A stretch of DNA of 64,000 nt from Prorocentrum cordatum (taxonomy: Eukaryota > Sar > Dinophyceae > Prorocentrales > Prorocentraceae). Shown here piece after piece: positions 28,986-40,024 of this stretch. A program made the position numbers and the translations under genes. The number at the start of each line of letters is the position of its first letter. The stretch's first letter is position 1. The stretch lies in the NCBI GenBank assembly GCA_963575745.1, contig CAUYUJ010016152.1, positions 1-64,000 of the forward strand, given 5' to 3'. The notes beneath the pieces are model-generated. The model saw only the letters and a program-made list of their open reading frames with translations. It made no database searches and was not told where the DNA came from.

Positions 28986-29611
28986 GACTGGGATGGTGCG
29001 GGCGGGTGAGCAAAGGGCCCTCACGGTTCCTGGTTGGCTGCCCGTCGCCAGGGGGAAGGGAGCGTATACTAATAGGGAACAGTGATCAAGACGCCGTCTT
29101 CGCCTGCAGGCTGCCCCGATCACGCCCACCCGCCCCCCCAGCACATGAAAAGTACCCGGGCAGCAGCGCGTTCAGCGGTCGTCCATGGATGGGCAGCTGC
29201 TGGGGACCAATGCAGACCCCATGTGCGCGATGGGGCGAGGTGCGCCACGCATGTCAGGCGCTCCAGGTGGCCGGTCACCCCTGGGGCCCAAGCGTGCCAG
29301 GCACGCCTCGCGCGCCAGATGTGCCGCGTGCTCCGCGCGCGCCACGGCGCGGCTGTGCCGGGTGCGCCACGCCCAGGTCACGCGCAGAGCGTGCCACTGG
29401 CGCCCGCGCGCGTGACAGCATACATCGGGAAACCTGGCGCCCCCCACCATCCTTGTCGAAAACCACTGCGCAATCGCGGCGGGGAGGCCATCATGGTGTC
29501 TGGTGGGCCTGCGCACAACAGGCAATATGCCAGCACCCCCGAGGTCCTTGCTGAACACCGGTGGGCAGGGATCGCGGGGTGGCCGCGCATGATCCAGATC
29601 TACCCGCGAAA
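28986..29611. other. GC-rich spacer between cassettes
   Basis: Open frames on both strands without a recognised domain. The motif GGTTGGCTGCCCGTCGCCAG (29031-29050) reappears slightly changed near 32601. Confidence 0.35.
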
Positions 29612-31193
29612 TGCATGTTGTATCGCTTTTCCCAACCAGCCTGTGTTGTTGGGTTTTTCGTCTGAAGACACGCTCGCCGCGTTCCCTCCCTCCTTCCTTC
29701 CTTCCTTCCTTCCTTCCTTCCTTCCTTCCTTCCTTCCTCCTCCTCCTCCTCCTCCTCCTCCTCCTCCTCCTCCTCCCGTTCCCCCTTCATTTCGTGGTCC
29801 CATAGGGGGCTCCACCGAAGGCTCCAGTGGGACCGCCCGCATGCGTCATCCACCACCCAGTACAGCGTTTCGTGGCCCCATAGAGAGCTCCACCGACGGC
29901 TCCACTGGGACCGCCCGCATGCGTCATCCACCACCCAGTACAGCGTTTCGTTGCCCCATTGGGGCTTCCACCGAAGGCTCCCCTGGGACCGCCCGCGTAT
30001 GTCATCCACCACAACACGCCGTTTCGTTGCCCTATAAAGGGGGCTCTACCGAAGGCTCCAGTGGGACCGCCCGCATGCGTCATCCACCACCCAGTACAGC
30101 GTTTCGTGGCCCCATAGGGGGCTCCACCGAAGGCTCCAGTGGGACCGCCCGCTTGCGTCATCCACCACCCAGCACAGCGTTTCGTGGCCCCATAGGGGGC
30201 TCCACCGAAGGCCCCAGTGGGCCGCCCGCATGCGTCATCCACCACTCAGCAACACGTTTCGCGACCGCATATGGAGCTCCACCGAAGGCCCCAGTGGGAC
30301 CGCCCGCATGCATCAACCACCGCCCAGCACAGCGCTTCGTGGCCCCATCGGGAGCTCCACCGATGGCCCCAGAGGGACCGCCCGCATGCGTCATCCACCA
30401 CCCAGTACAGCGCTTCGTGGCCCCATAGGGGGCTCCACCGAAGGTTCCACTGGGACCACCCGCGTGCGTCACCCACCACCCAGCACAGCATTTCGTGGCC
30501 CCACAGGGAGCTCCACCGATGGCCCCCGTGGGACCGTCCGCATGCGTCATCCACCACCCAGTACAGCGTTTCGTGGCCCCATAGGGGGCTCCACCGAAGG
30601 CCCCAGTGGGACCGCCCGCATGCGCCATCCACCACCGAGCACAGCGCTTCGTGTCTTCACAGGGAGCTCCACCGAAGGTCTCCGTGGCGGACCTTGCGCG
30701 GGGCCCAGTGGCGGAGTTCGCATGGCGGCGAATTTCGATTTCCGGAGCTTGTTCGTCGTCTTCGACGTATTGAGGCCGCTTTCGGGCCGCGCATCCCGGG
30801 CGGGAGCCAGCCTGCTCGCTCTCTCTGCTCCGCGCAGCGGACGACCCGCGCGCGTCGCCCAGCGCGCGTCGCGGGGACTCCGCGCGGCGCCGCGCCCGCG
30901 GCCTTGGACGCGGGCGCGCGCGGGCAAAGAGGGAGAAGAGTGACGGGAAGGAAGCGGGCGCGATTCTCGAGAGGTGCGCCGACATGGGCGTTGATATTTA
31001 TGCACGTAGACTCACGCGCGCGCAGACTCATCCACAATCGCACCCACTCGCTCTCAGTCTCGCGCACGGACCTATCGTCTTCGCTCGCGTTGCGTGCCCC
31101 GCGACGGTTCGTGGCCCCGCATGGGGCGCGGGCGAAAATGATATTCACAATTGCGGTGTTCGCAGCTGCATATGGTTGTGTCCTTCGCCAGGC
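29612..31193 (+). repeat. Composite satellite cassette, copy 2
   Basis: The order is: head with CTTTTCCCAACCAGCCTGTG (29612-29672); TTCC and TCC tracts (29686-29775); a 78-bp minisatellite (29785-30690); a unique-looking block with GGAGTTCGCATGGCGGCGA (from about 30714); a CTCAGTCTCGCGCACGGACC block; and the tail ATATTCACAATTGCGG (31141-31193). The next cassette repeats the same modules in the same order and orientation. Confidence 0.8.
29785..30690 (+). repeat. 78-bp minisatellite, about 12 copies
   Basis: TTCGTGGCCCCATAG starts recur at 29791, 29869, 29947, 30023, 30103, 30181, 30258, 30336, 30414, 30492, 30570 and 30648. Nearly all steps are 78 bases (76-80). The unit contains GCTCCACCGAAGG, CCGCCCGCATGCGTC and CCACCACCCAGTACAGC. 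Because 78 is a multiple of three, several frames on both strands stay open, but these are not genes. Confidence 0.95.
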
Positions 31194-31312
31194 TTGCTGG
31201 ACAGGGGTGGTGGTCTGGCGCAGAGCAGGCAAACTGAGGCCTTCCGCCGATCGGGCCAGAAAACAATGCGAAGTGCTCGTGGGGCCCACGAGCATGACCC
31301 AAGGTTTTGCCC

Positions 31313-32561
31313 CAACGTGTGCTTCGTATGGTTTTTCCCAACCATCCTGTGGTGTGGGTTCTCGTTTTGAAGAGACGGCCCCCGCGTTATTCATTCCTTC
31401 CTTCCTCCCCCCCTCCCTCACTTCGTGGCCCCATAGAGAGCTCCACCGAAGGCTCCAGCGGGGCCGCCCGCATGCGTCATCCACCGCCCAGCACAACACT
31501 TCGTGGCCCCATAGGGATTTCCACCGAAAGCCCGAGTGGGACCGCCCGCGTGCGTCATCCATCACCCAGTACAGCGCATCGTGGCCCCATAAGGGGGCTC
31601 CACCGAAGGCCCCAGTGCGGCCGCCCGCATGCGTCATCCACCACCCAGCACAGCGCTTCGTGGCCCATGGGGATTCACCAGGGGCCCCGAGGGGGCCGCC
31701 CGCGTGCGTCATCCACCACCCAGCAGAGCATTTCTTGGCCTCATAGAGAACTCCACCGAAGGTTCCAGTGGGACCGCCCGCATGCGCCATCCACTACTCA
31801 GTACAGCGCTTCGTGGCCCCACAGAGGGCTCCACCGAAGGCCCCAGTGGGACCGCCCGCATGCGCTATCCACCACCGAGCACAGCGCTTCGTGACCCCAT
31901 AGGGAGCTCCACCGAAGGCTCCAGTGGGACCGCCCGCGTGCGTTATCCACCACCCAGTACAGCGTTTCGTGTCCCCACAGGGAACGCCACATAATGATTC
32001 CATGGCGGAACTGGCATGGCGGCCCAGTGGCGGAGTTCGCATGGCGGCGACATTCGATTTTCAGATGATTTTCGTTGTGTTCGACGTATTGAGGCCGCTT
32101 TCGGGCCGCGCATCCCGGGCGGGAGCCAGCCTGCTCGCTCTCTCTGCTCCGCGCAGCGGACGACCCGCGCGCGTCGCCGGGACCCCTTCGGGGCGACCGG
32201 CGCGCGTCGCGGGGACTCCGCGCGGCGCCGTGCCCGCAGCCTTGGACGTGGGCGTGCACGGGCAAACTGGGGAAATATCAAAGGGAATGATGAAGCGGGC
32301 ACGATCCTCGTGAGAGGCGTGCCGACATGGGCGTCGACATTCATGCACGTAGACTCATGCGCGCACGCATTCATCAACAATCATACTCACTCGCTCTCAG
32401 TCTCTCGCACACAGACCTATCGTCATCGCTTCCGGTGTGTGCCCCGCCACGCATGTTGACGCGCCCTTCACACGGTTCGTGGCCCTGCAGGGAGCGCGGG
32501 CGGAGATGATATTCACAGTTGCGGTATTCACAACAACATATGGTTGGGTCCTTCGCCTGGC
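31313..32561 (+). repeat. Composite satellite cassette, copy 3
   Basis: Head TTTTTCCCAACCATCCTGTG (31333-31352) with TCGTTTTGAAGAGACGG, a short TTCC tract, and a minisatellite (31422-31995). Then come the GGAGTTCGCATGGCGGCGA block (32032-32050), GGCCGCTTTCGGGCCGCGCA (32093-32112) and the tail ATATTCACAGTTGCGG to 32561. It matches copy 2 module by module. Confidence 0.8.
31422..31995 (+). repeat. 78-bp minisatellite, about 8 copies
   Basis: Unit starts at 31422, 31500, 31578, 31657, 31732, 31810, 31888 and 31966. The monomer is the same as in 29785-30690. Confidence 0.93.
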
Positions 32562-32984
32562 GAATTGACAGGGTTGGGGAGATGTGTTAGTATTCGTCCT
32601 GATTGGCTGCGGGTCGCCGGGGGGAAGGGGTAAGGGGTAAGGGGAAAATGGGCGGCGGCGGCGGCGGCAGAGCTTTGCAGGCGCACGAGGCTGACAGTTG
32701 GCATGCGAAAAATGAGCAAGTCAGCTCAAATGCCGCGCTGTTTATGCGGTGCTTTCACACGTGGGGAGGGGTTTTATCGCGCCTGGGCTAACCCATCTCG
32801 GAGATATCCCTGGGGCCAGGCCGCGCTGACATTTCGGCAAAATCGGAGTGGCCACTGGGCCATTAGATTCTTTTGCAGGCGACGGGACCAACTCACAACG
32901 CAGCCTCACAAGCGTCCCCCAAAGGGCGGGGTGGATGATGACCCTGCCTAAACCACTCGCGCCCGAAAGGGCCAGTGGAATTCG
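32562..32984. other. Spacer after cassette 3
   Basis: Contains GGATTGGCTGC-like sequence shared with 29031 and a short GGGGTAA repeat (32621-32644). No gene seen. Confidence 0.35.
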
Positions 32985-33450
32985 GGGCTCTCAGTACGGA
33001 TCCCTTTAGTGATGAGTCCTTAGTGAGGACGCCTTGAGTACGAATCTCCTCAGTATGGATCCGTGTAGAAAGGGTAGTTGCCCATGCTTCTTCCTTTAGC
33101 AGCGGATCATTTGCGAGGACACCTTTGGGAATGGATCCTTCGTAAGGTTGTATCGAGTGAGGCCTCCATGGTGGGGGTGGCTTTAGTGAAGGGTATCCTC
33201 GGGCGGAACGGGCCCCTGCATTAAGGACTTTTTCGTTTGTAAAGAGTCCTTACAAAGGATGTGGGCTTCTTAATACGGGATCTTTCGTGAGCATTCCTTG
33301 AGTGAGGAATGCTTAGTTCGGATTGGTAAGGACGTGTTTTTTTATCAAGAAATCCTTAGGAAGGATCCCTTTAGTGGGGCATCCAGAGTGAGGATCCCTC
33401 AGTAAGGACCTCTGCAGTAACGACTCCTTCGCAACTCCTTTTCGTATGGG
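32985..33450. repeat. Degenerate AGTNNGGATCC-type short repeat
   Basis: Variants of TTAGTGAGGA, CAGTATGGATCC and CCTTAGTAAGGA recur about every 20-30 bases through 460 bases. No coding signal. Confidence 0.6.
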
Positions 33451-33635
33451 ACTCTTAAAACGCGCAGGGGCGAATCGATCCTGGAAACCGTATTGATGCT
33501 CCGATCAATCTAGTGTGGGCCATTTTCTGGACCTGAGCGATTCGACAACGCGTGCCGATGTTTGCTCGCGGCGTCGATTGATCCGATCAACATTATATTG
33601 CCGAAGGGCGGTTTCCGCCTTGGTCGGGCGACCTG

Positions 33636-33818
33636 CGATGAAGCGCAGCCTTTGGACAGCCATGGAAGGAGCTGCTCGGAGTCCTGCGATGGGCGCGGGA
33701 TCTGCACCTCACGGGAGGCGCCGTGAACAGGCTGCGGCACATCTCGGAGGTCAACGCTTCCTTGCTCGAGCAGGTCCGTGAGGTGCTCGACAGGCCCCGG
33801 CGACGCCAGGAGCTGGAC

Positions 33819-33883
<65 letters not shown>

Positions 33884-34110
33884 GCACTGTCGTCGTTTAT
33901 AGCGTCGTTGTCAAAGTCGGCGTCGTCGGCGCCAGGAGCTGGATCGGCTTCTCCGCAGGGCGAGCAGGCAGAACCTGTGCTTGACAGAGCCGGCTGCTCA
34001 GGAGCTCGCCAAGCTCGCCGCTGACGCAAAAAGGTGGCTGGCTCGCGGGATGAAGGCGAAGCGGAACTGGGAGAAGGAATTCTGGGCGCTTCGCGTACCC
34101 CCACCAGGAG
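33636..34110 (+). CDS. Charged helical protein fragment, split by GTC repeat
   Basis: The frame from about 33642 reads WKELLGVLRWARDLHL, then GAVNRLRHISEVNASLLEQV and a basic end RRRQELDR. A CGT-codon run then encodes poly-Arg. After it, the same frame resumes RRQELDRLLRRASRQNL, ELAKLAADAKRWLARG and ends near EKEFWALR, where a possible GT donor follows (GTACCC at about 34100). The helical, charged character suggests a coiled coil. It resembles a protein family I associate with dinoflagellate genomes but cannot name. A TAG at 33900-33902 inside the repeat insert breaks it. Upstream in the same frame, a TGA lies about eight codons before the fragment. Confidence 0.4.
33804..33946. repeat. GTC microsatellite between two copies of a 17-bp coding segment
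   Basis: CGCCAGGAGCTGGAYCG occurs at 33804-33820 and 33930-33946 with one difference. The (CGT)n tract lies between. The offset is 126 bases, 42 codons, so frame is kept. Confidence 0.85.
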
Positions 34111-34237
34111 TGGGGCTTGCGCCCTCGCAGCTACTTGCCGTCTGCAGCTATACCTGGTTGCCGGTTACCCTGGCCGCCCGCTGCTTCGACTCATTGCATG
34201 TGACCCTGGCAGTACTGGTATCCAGCCTACCGCCAGC

Positions 34238-34365
34238 CTTTTCCACTCGACGGCCCGCCGCTGAGGTGCTGCGTGAGGCTCTGGCCCACCGCTTTAGGTT
34301 AATTCGTCTGTGCGCGCCCCGCTCTGACTGGACTCGCCGCTGGCGCGCTCGCCTGCGGCCGCTGA
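34238..34365 (+). repeat. Dispersed repeat, copy A
   Basis: CGGCCCGCCGCTGAGGTGCT, CGCTTTAGGTTA and CGCTGGCGCGCTCGCCTGCG are shared in order with 37807-37962, followed in both by CGGCCGCTGA and a TATCCCC motif. Confidence 0.8.
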
Positions 34366-34599
34366 CTAAAAAGTATCCCCCACCAGCTCCTCTTGCTGTT
34401 CTCCTGTTGTCTGTCTTCTCCTTTCTAGTGTGCAATTTGGGCTTCTGCTGGTGAGCGGTAGCTCTGGACGGCGCGCGGCTTCTCCGTTTGCGCTCGCGAT
34501 CACAAAATCCCCACCAGCCTATCCAGAAACATTAGATCGCCAGGCGAGTTGCATTGATCAGGAAAGTGTAGAATCATGCAGTGTAACATCCGCCCTGGA
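34366..34599. other. Spacer
   Basis: Follows the dispersed repeat; no motif recognised. Confidence 0.3.
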
Positions 34600-35085
34600 A
34601 GTGTTTTCTCGGAGGTACTTGGGAGCAATATTGGGTCTCTCTTGGGGTTTTCGCGAAGCCTGTTGGGGCACTCTTGGGGACCTGTGGGGTTCTTTTGGTG
34701 AGGAATCTTGGGCCCCTGGGGGTGTTGGGGAGGCCTTTGGGGGTCGTCTTTGCCCTGTGGCTCAAAAAGAGGGGGTTCTCAATTCAGGTCCACTCCGCGG
34801 AGGGTCAAACATTCCGTCGGGAGGCCATCTCAAGCCGCTGTTGGAAACTCTTGGGCGTATTTGGGGGCCCATATTGCGGCATCCGAAACAAACCACACAC
34901 ATGTCCCTCTTAAAGTTTGGGGTTATTGGGAAGGTCCGTATTCGAAGGGCACTTGAAACCGTCCTGGGGCCGTCCTGAGGCCTCTTCGATGTGCGTCAAA
35001 AGCTTCGTTGGGCCATCTTGAAGTACCTTGGGCAATCTTGGAGGCCACTTTGGGCACTGAGGCCTTCTTGGGACCATTTTCGGCC
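34600..35085. repeat. CTTGGGG-type degenerate repeat
   Basis: CTTGGG, TCTTGGGG and GGGGCACTCTTGGGG variants recur throughout. This is the reverse-complement sense of the CCCCAAGA motif in 25430-26440 and also resembles 63060-63250. Confidence 0.55.
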
Positions 35086-35183
35086 ATCATCTGCGGTCCA
35101 ATGGGTCGCCCCACCCCCAGTCCCCCTACCAGGCCCAACGGGGGGGGTGGGGGGAGGGGTAACCGAATCCCGCGAGCAGGGGA

Positions 35184-36140
35184 TGGAGGAAATGTGGCAA
35201 AGAGAGCACACAACTCTCCAAACCACCTGCGCCCAAAGAGCTGGTGAGATTCTTGACGCTTCGCGAAGCAACCGGCGGCAGCCCTCCCGACAACCCGCTA
35301 GGGGCGTTCGGATCAGACGCCCGACGCCTCAGCGAGGGCCCGCCCGAGCGACGCCAGCCGAGGGGCAACGTCAGAGCCAGCCCACCGCCCAAGGTGACAC
35401 ACGACCTTCCACAGAGGCAACCCTCCCCTGCTCGCAAGCCGGAGAACAGCAGCTCACCAGCAGCAGCGTCAGACAGTCGTTCCCCTCCCCCCCGTGGTGG
35501 CGCGATCGTCGCTTCCAGCCAGGCAGCTCCAGTCAGCCCGCCCCAGGCCCTCAGCCGCAACCCCAAACAGCCAGCTCGAGACCGCCGCTCGCCAACCCCC
35601 GCGAATGGGGCTCGAAGCGGGTCTTTGACGACCTTGTCGATCCCATCGGAGGGGGTCCCATGTACAAGGAACGATTGGGCAATGTCGATCTCGACAAGAC
35701 CGCGGAAACACCCGCAGCCAAGATCTCCCGCCTCCAAATAACCCTGGAGGGAGTCTTCAGCAGCATCTGGCATGCCTACACCCGCATGCACCCAGCAGGG
35801 GCCAACGTCCCGAAGAGCGACCCTGCGCTGAGCCCTGAAGGCACGTGCCAATGCTATCTTTGACGCCTGGAGACGCTGCGGGTATGATGCTTACGAGATG
35901 GACCGCAAACGTGGGCTCCAGGTCATATGGGAACGGGAGCGCGACAAGTGGTCAGGATACCAGGGCACCAGCGCCCCACAGTACAAGGGTTACGCCACAA
36001 GCTCACGCCAACCTTGGGTATGGGACCCATGGTCCTGGTCGCAGGCCTGGGATGGCGAGGATTGGCAGGCCGCGGGTAAACGCGGCGGTGACGACAGCAG
36101 TGACGGGAAAGGGGACAAGCGCTCCCGTACATGGCGATGA
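35184..36140 (+). CDS. Hypothetical protein, one-base frame change
   Basis: A first frame to 35863 encodes a Gln/Arg/Pro/Ser-rich disordered region. It is followed by an ordered-looking part: REWGSKRVFDDLVDPIGGG, KISRLQITLEGVFSSIWHAY and PALSPE. At about 35838-35841 the coding sense moves to another frame that continues naturally with ARANAIFDAWRRCGYDAYEM, GLQVIWERERDKWSGY and a Trp/Asp-rich tail ending RSRTWR (stop 36138-36140). I read this as one protein of about 300 residues with a single extra G, either a mutation or a base-call error. I recognise no family. It has the best host-gene character in the window. Confidence 0.45.
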
Positions 36141-36376
36141 AGCCCCAACCCCTGCACACCGTCGGGCCCCGCTGCGCCGCACCATGATCACGGGCGCTTT
36201 TCTGGCACTGTTTTGGCTCCGCCGACGGCTACCCAGCCGAACCTGCCCCGACGCACCTGACCGGACGCCGACCTGACGCCCCGGAGGGCAGCCGACCGCA
36301 GCTGTCCTCTCCAAGTGGTGCAGGTATGTCAGGCCTGCCGGGCTCGCCGTGGCTTTGCCTTTTATTCTTCAGTTAA

Positions 36377-36454
36377 AACAGGGCCCGTTAGGCCACGAAG
36401 GAACGCGTTTCGAGATTATCGCTCTTCTCATTTATAACAGGGCCCGTTAGGCCA
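36377..36454. repeat. Direct repeat AACAGGGCCCGTTAGGCCA, two copies
   Basis: Identical 19-mers at 36377-36395 and 36436-36454. Each contains the palindrome GGGCCC and sits beside an AT-rich stretch. Confidence 0.9.
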
Positions 36455-36499
36455 AGGGTTTCGCACGTCCGTTCTTAGACATCATGCAGAGGCCGTTTG

Positions 36500-37095
36500 C
36501 CACCCCTGGTTTGGACCTCGGACATCGCGAATGCACGGTGACTTGGGCGGGGGCCTCCGACGGCGGCCCCCGCTTGTTTCACCCTAGACGCGACTCCCGC
36601 AGCACTCGCTGTGGCCGTCGTCCGACTTGCAGGCGGTGCTCCTTCCCTGGTGCCACTCCTTGCCCAGCCCTCGTTGCTCCCTGCCCTCGGGAACAAGGAC
36701 AGCAGGCTGCTGACAATACTGGCTCGTGGATCACCGCCGGGGCCGTGGTCCACCTGTCCCCCGCGGCCCTCGGCCCTCTCCTTCCTGAGCATCGAGCAGT
36801 GGCTGCTAGCAACGTCCGGGGTGGACCTCCGACATCACTTTTGGACGGCGGCTTGAGCGATGGCCACCGACGACAGCCCCCGTTGTTTGACCCTAGACGC
36901 GTCTGCTGCAGTCCTTGCTGTGGCCGTCGCTGGACATGCAGGCAGTGCCCCACCCCTGGTGCCCCACCCCTGGTGCCACTCCCTGCCCAGCCCCCGCTGC
37001 TCCCCGCCCTTGGGAACTCGGGCGGTGGCCTGCTGCTGACAATACTGGCTCGTGGGCTACCGCTGGGGCTGTGGCCCACCTGTCCCCCATAGGCC
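36500..37095. repeat. About 326-bp tandem duplication
   Basis: Matching blocks in order: GACCCTAGACGCG or its variant, CTGTGGCCGTCG, GGTGCCACTCC, and CTGCTGACAATACTGGCTCGTGG at about 36708 and 37034. The second unit has an extra small GCCCCACCCCTGGT duplication. Confidence 0.8.
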
Positions 37096-37806
37096 TCAGG
37101 CCTGCTGTAGTTGTTTTCATTCCTGGCGAGTCCCTTCCCCGCGCCTCCGGGTGGGCCGCCGCGTCGGGGTGTCACCCCCCTCGGCTGGGCCCCCGTTCTC
37201 CCCGCCGTTCGGTGGCGTCGCCCCCCACCGCCCTAGCGTCCTGCTTTCCCGCCCGAGTCGCGGTTTCTCCCCCCTTCGACGGGGCCTACGGCCGTCTGTG
37301 GTTCAGCTTAGTAGACTTTCCGTGCTCCTGCCACGCCGCGTTTGCAGCCGTGGTTTCAGTCCCGGGTCCTCCACGTGGTGTCGGCTGTCGCCACTTCCGG
37401 TGTGCTGACTGCGGGCTCGTGATCCGTCCCTCGTCAGGGCTTTTGGTGTGCGACTTTGCTTGCGCTACCCCATGCGCTTGTTCGTGGTGACCCGCGCCAT
37501 TTTGGCCGCGCGGCAGCATGGCTGCCTCTCGCGCCCGCGCGTTCTGCCGCCGTCGGACTTTGCGGCTGCTGCCACCCTGGTTCCTCGCAGCCTGCCGGCG
37601 CTCGCGCCCGCGCCGGGCACCAATTCGACTTCCGACAGTCGGTCCTCTTGGCTGCGGCCACCCTGGTACTCTCGCAGTTGTCCTGGGGCTTGCGCTCTTG
37701 CATCATTTTCTCGGTCTCTGTCTCTGGTCGTTGTTCTTCCCGACTACCTGGCGCCTCCGACGCCTTGCGTACGTGCGCGCTGGCAGTGCTACTCAGTATC
37801 AGCAAG
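37096..37806. other. GC-rich spacer
   Basis: No recognised domain in any frame. Confidence 0.35.
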
Positions 37807-37962
37807 CCCCCTCCACTCGCCGGTCCGCCGCTGAGGTGCTGCGCGCGGCTCCGCCTAGCCGCTTCAGGTGAGGGCGCGCCCCGTTGCTTTAGGTTATTTC
37901 GTCGTTGCGTGCCCCGCATTGACCGGGCTCGCCGCTGGCGCGCTCGCCTGCGGCCGCTGATT
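37807..37962 (+). repeat. Dispersed repeat, copy B
   Basis: Partner of 34238-34365, same orientation, about 3.57 kb downstream. It carries a small internal insertion before TTTAGGTTA. Confidence 0.8.
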
Positions 37963-40024
37963 TAACAGTATCCCCGCCTGTGCCGTGCCCCCTCTGGCTC
38001 AAGCCTTCTCCTGGGGGGTGTTCCCCCCCTGGGGCCAGGGCTCGAGGGGGCGCCTGTGCGCTGCGCGGGTGGGCCGGCCTCGCGCGTGGGCGGGCTGCGC
38101 CGCGCGGGCGCCGTCGGCGCCGGAGGAGCTTGCTACCCCCCTCTGTCTTCGCTTCAGCCATCGGCGACCTGGGGGTGGAGGGCGAGAGCGACGGGCGCTC
38201 CGCCATAGGGCCCTGGGGGCCGATGTTGGGGACGAATGTGAAGGGTTAGCGCGAGGCCTGGGGGCCCTCGCACTGCCTGCTGACACTCGAGACCTCGGAT
38301 CCTTCGGGGGCGCATGCGGCGTGCGATCGCTCGGGCGCCTCGGCCGCGCGTTCCCCTCGCACGGGTGATTTCGTTTCGGATCGCGCTAGCGGGGTGGTTG
38401 AGGCTGCGGGCGCGCCGACGCCGATCGTGGGCCGCGCGTCAGGAGACGACGGCCCCCCTAATTTTTCTGTTTAATTTTGATGTGCACGCGGCGATCAGCC
38501 ACCAACCACGGTGGGAACGCGCGCCATATGAAGGCGCGATGTTCACTCGCACGCCCGACCGCGAACCCCCCAACACCTCCGGCTTTCGGGGCGCCAGACG
38601 TCGGCCTGGGGGGGGGGCAGGGGGCGCCCCATCTTATCAGTGTGCTCGCGACGATCAGTCGCCTACCGAGCGGGGGAGACGACGCGAGCTGTCCACCCGC
38701 CCCGTCCGGCCACGTCCCTGGGGGGCCACCCGACGATATCACCTTATCAATCCCATTTGGCCCCGCCCAGGCTTGGGGGGGCACCCGGCGCTGCCGAGAC
38801 GGGGCGCCACGGCAAACTCGACGGCGCGCCCTCGGATGGCTGCGGCCCCTCGAACCGCGCGCGCAACGTCGCGGGAGCTGGCGGCCGCGTCGTGCTCCAG
38901 GGCGTGCCGCGAGGCAGAGCTATAGGCAGGGCCCTCCCAGCGACGCACTCCTGAGCTACGGGCGCCCTCGGGGGCCGAGCCGGGGCGCGCTGCCGCCGCG
39001 CTGGCGGGGGGGCCCAGCGACGGCGAAGATGGCCTGGAACGAGAATCGGCCGCTGGGCCGCGGGGCCCAGCGCCGGGGGGGCTTGCCCTCGAGCTCCCCC
39101 GCCCTGGGGGCGGTGTAAGACCACGCGCGGGGGCGCGGACTCAGGGGGGCGGTCGTTCTGTCCTTGACTCAAGGGGGCGGCGGAGCGACGACGCAGGATC
39201 AGCCCGCCCCGTCCGCGCAGATATGGGTCGCAGCGGAATTGCGATCGCAGCGATCTTTCGGTCCAACCGCCGCCCCCTGCGGGCGCTCGCGAGCCGCCCC
39301 CGCCTTGGTAAGCCGACCCCGCCGCGCCGTGCACCAGTGCCCTGATGCCCATGGACCTCGCAGGACTCGCATGGCTGGCAAAGGAGGATGACAGCGCGGC
39401 GGGGGCCGACTGGGCGGGGCAAGACCGCGCCCGGCTCAGCTACTCACCGTGAGATTTGCCGAGCTGTTGGATATGTGCGACGAGCAGCAAAGCTTTCCAC
39501 GGAACTGCGAGCCCCCCAGCCCAGGGGAGGAAGCCGCGGCCGACAATTAATTCCACTTCACGTGGGAAGCGCCCTCTATTGCGACGTGGGCGGCCGGCAG
39601 GGACAACCCTAGAGGCTGATCCTCGAGCGCCGAGGGCCCTCGTGGCCCTTTTCTCGCTCCAGCTAGCCCAGGTGCGCGCCGCGGCCCTTTCCTGCTCTCG
39701 CACAGGACGCGGGGCCTCCTCATTCGCGAGCGGAGGCAGTCAGTCATTCACTGGCCCACGCATGAGGACTTGCTACGCTGGGCAAAGCACTGCCCGGACC
39801 CTAGACGGCCCTCCCGGCGCCGTCAGCGCCCCCGCTACGAATCGCCCAGTTTCCTTTGATCTGGCGGGAGAACCCAGATTGATAACGCCAGGAAGTTCCG
39901 TTCTGGTCCTTGGGATCGCCACAGTGCGGTTGGGCGGTCAGATAGGCCCAGGCGATGCCTGGCCGTGGGATGACGTCGCGGTATATCCCGACATGGGGCG
40001 CTGGTCCGAACCCAGCGCTTTGAT
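37963..40024. other. GC-rich DNA without recognisable genes
   Basis: Many overlapping open frames on both strands, as expected from high G+C. I see no family motif, tandem array or RNA gene. Confidence 0.4.

Noticed and set aside
29785-31790. Open frames of up to 509 codons on both strands
   Set aside because: They run through a 78-bp minisatellite whose length is a multiple of three; overlapping frames on both strands cannot all be genes.
32621-32644. GGGGTAA repeat as a telomere-like tract
   Set aside because: Only two or three units and not the TTTAGGG type expected of dinoflagellates.
37496-37506. GCCATTTTGGC, part of the dinoflagellate spliced-leader sequence
   Set aside because: Only 11 bases match, the 5' and 3' ends of the leader are absent, and the 11-mer is nearly palindromic; chance is plausible.
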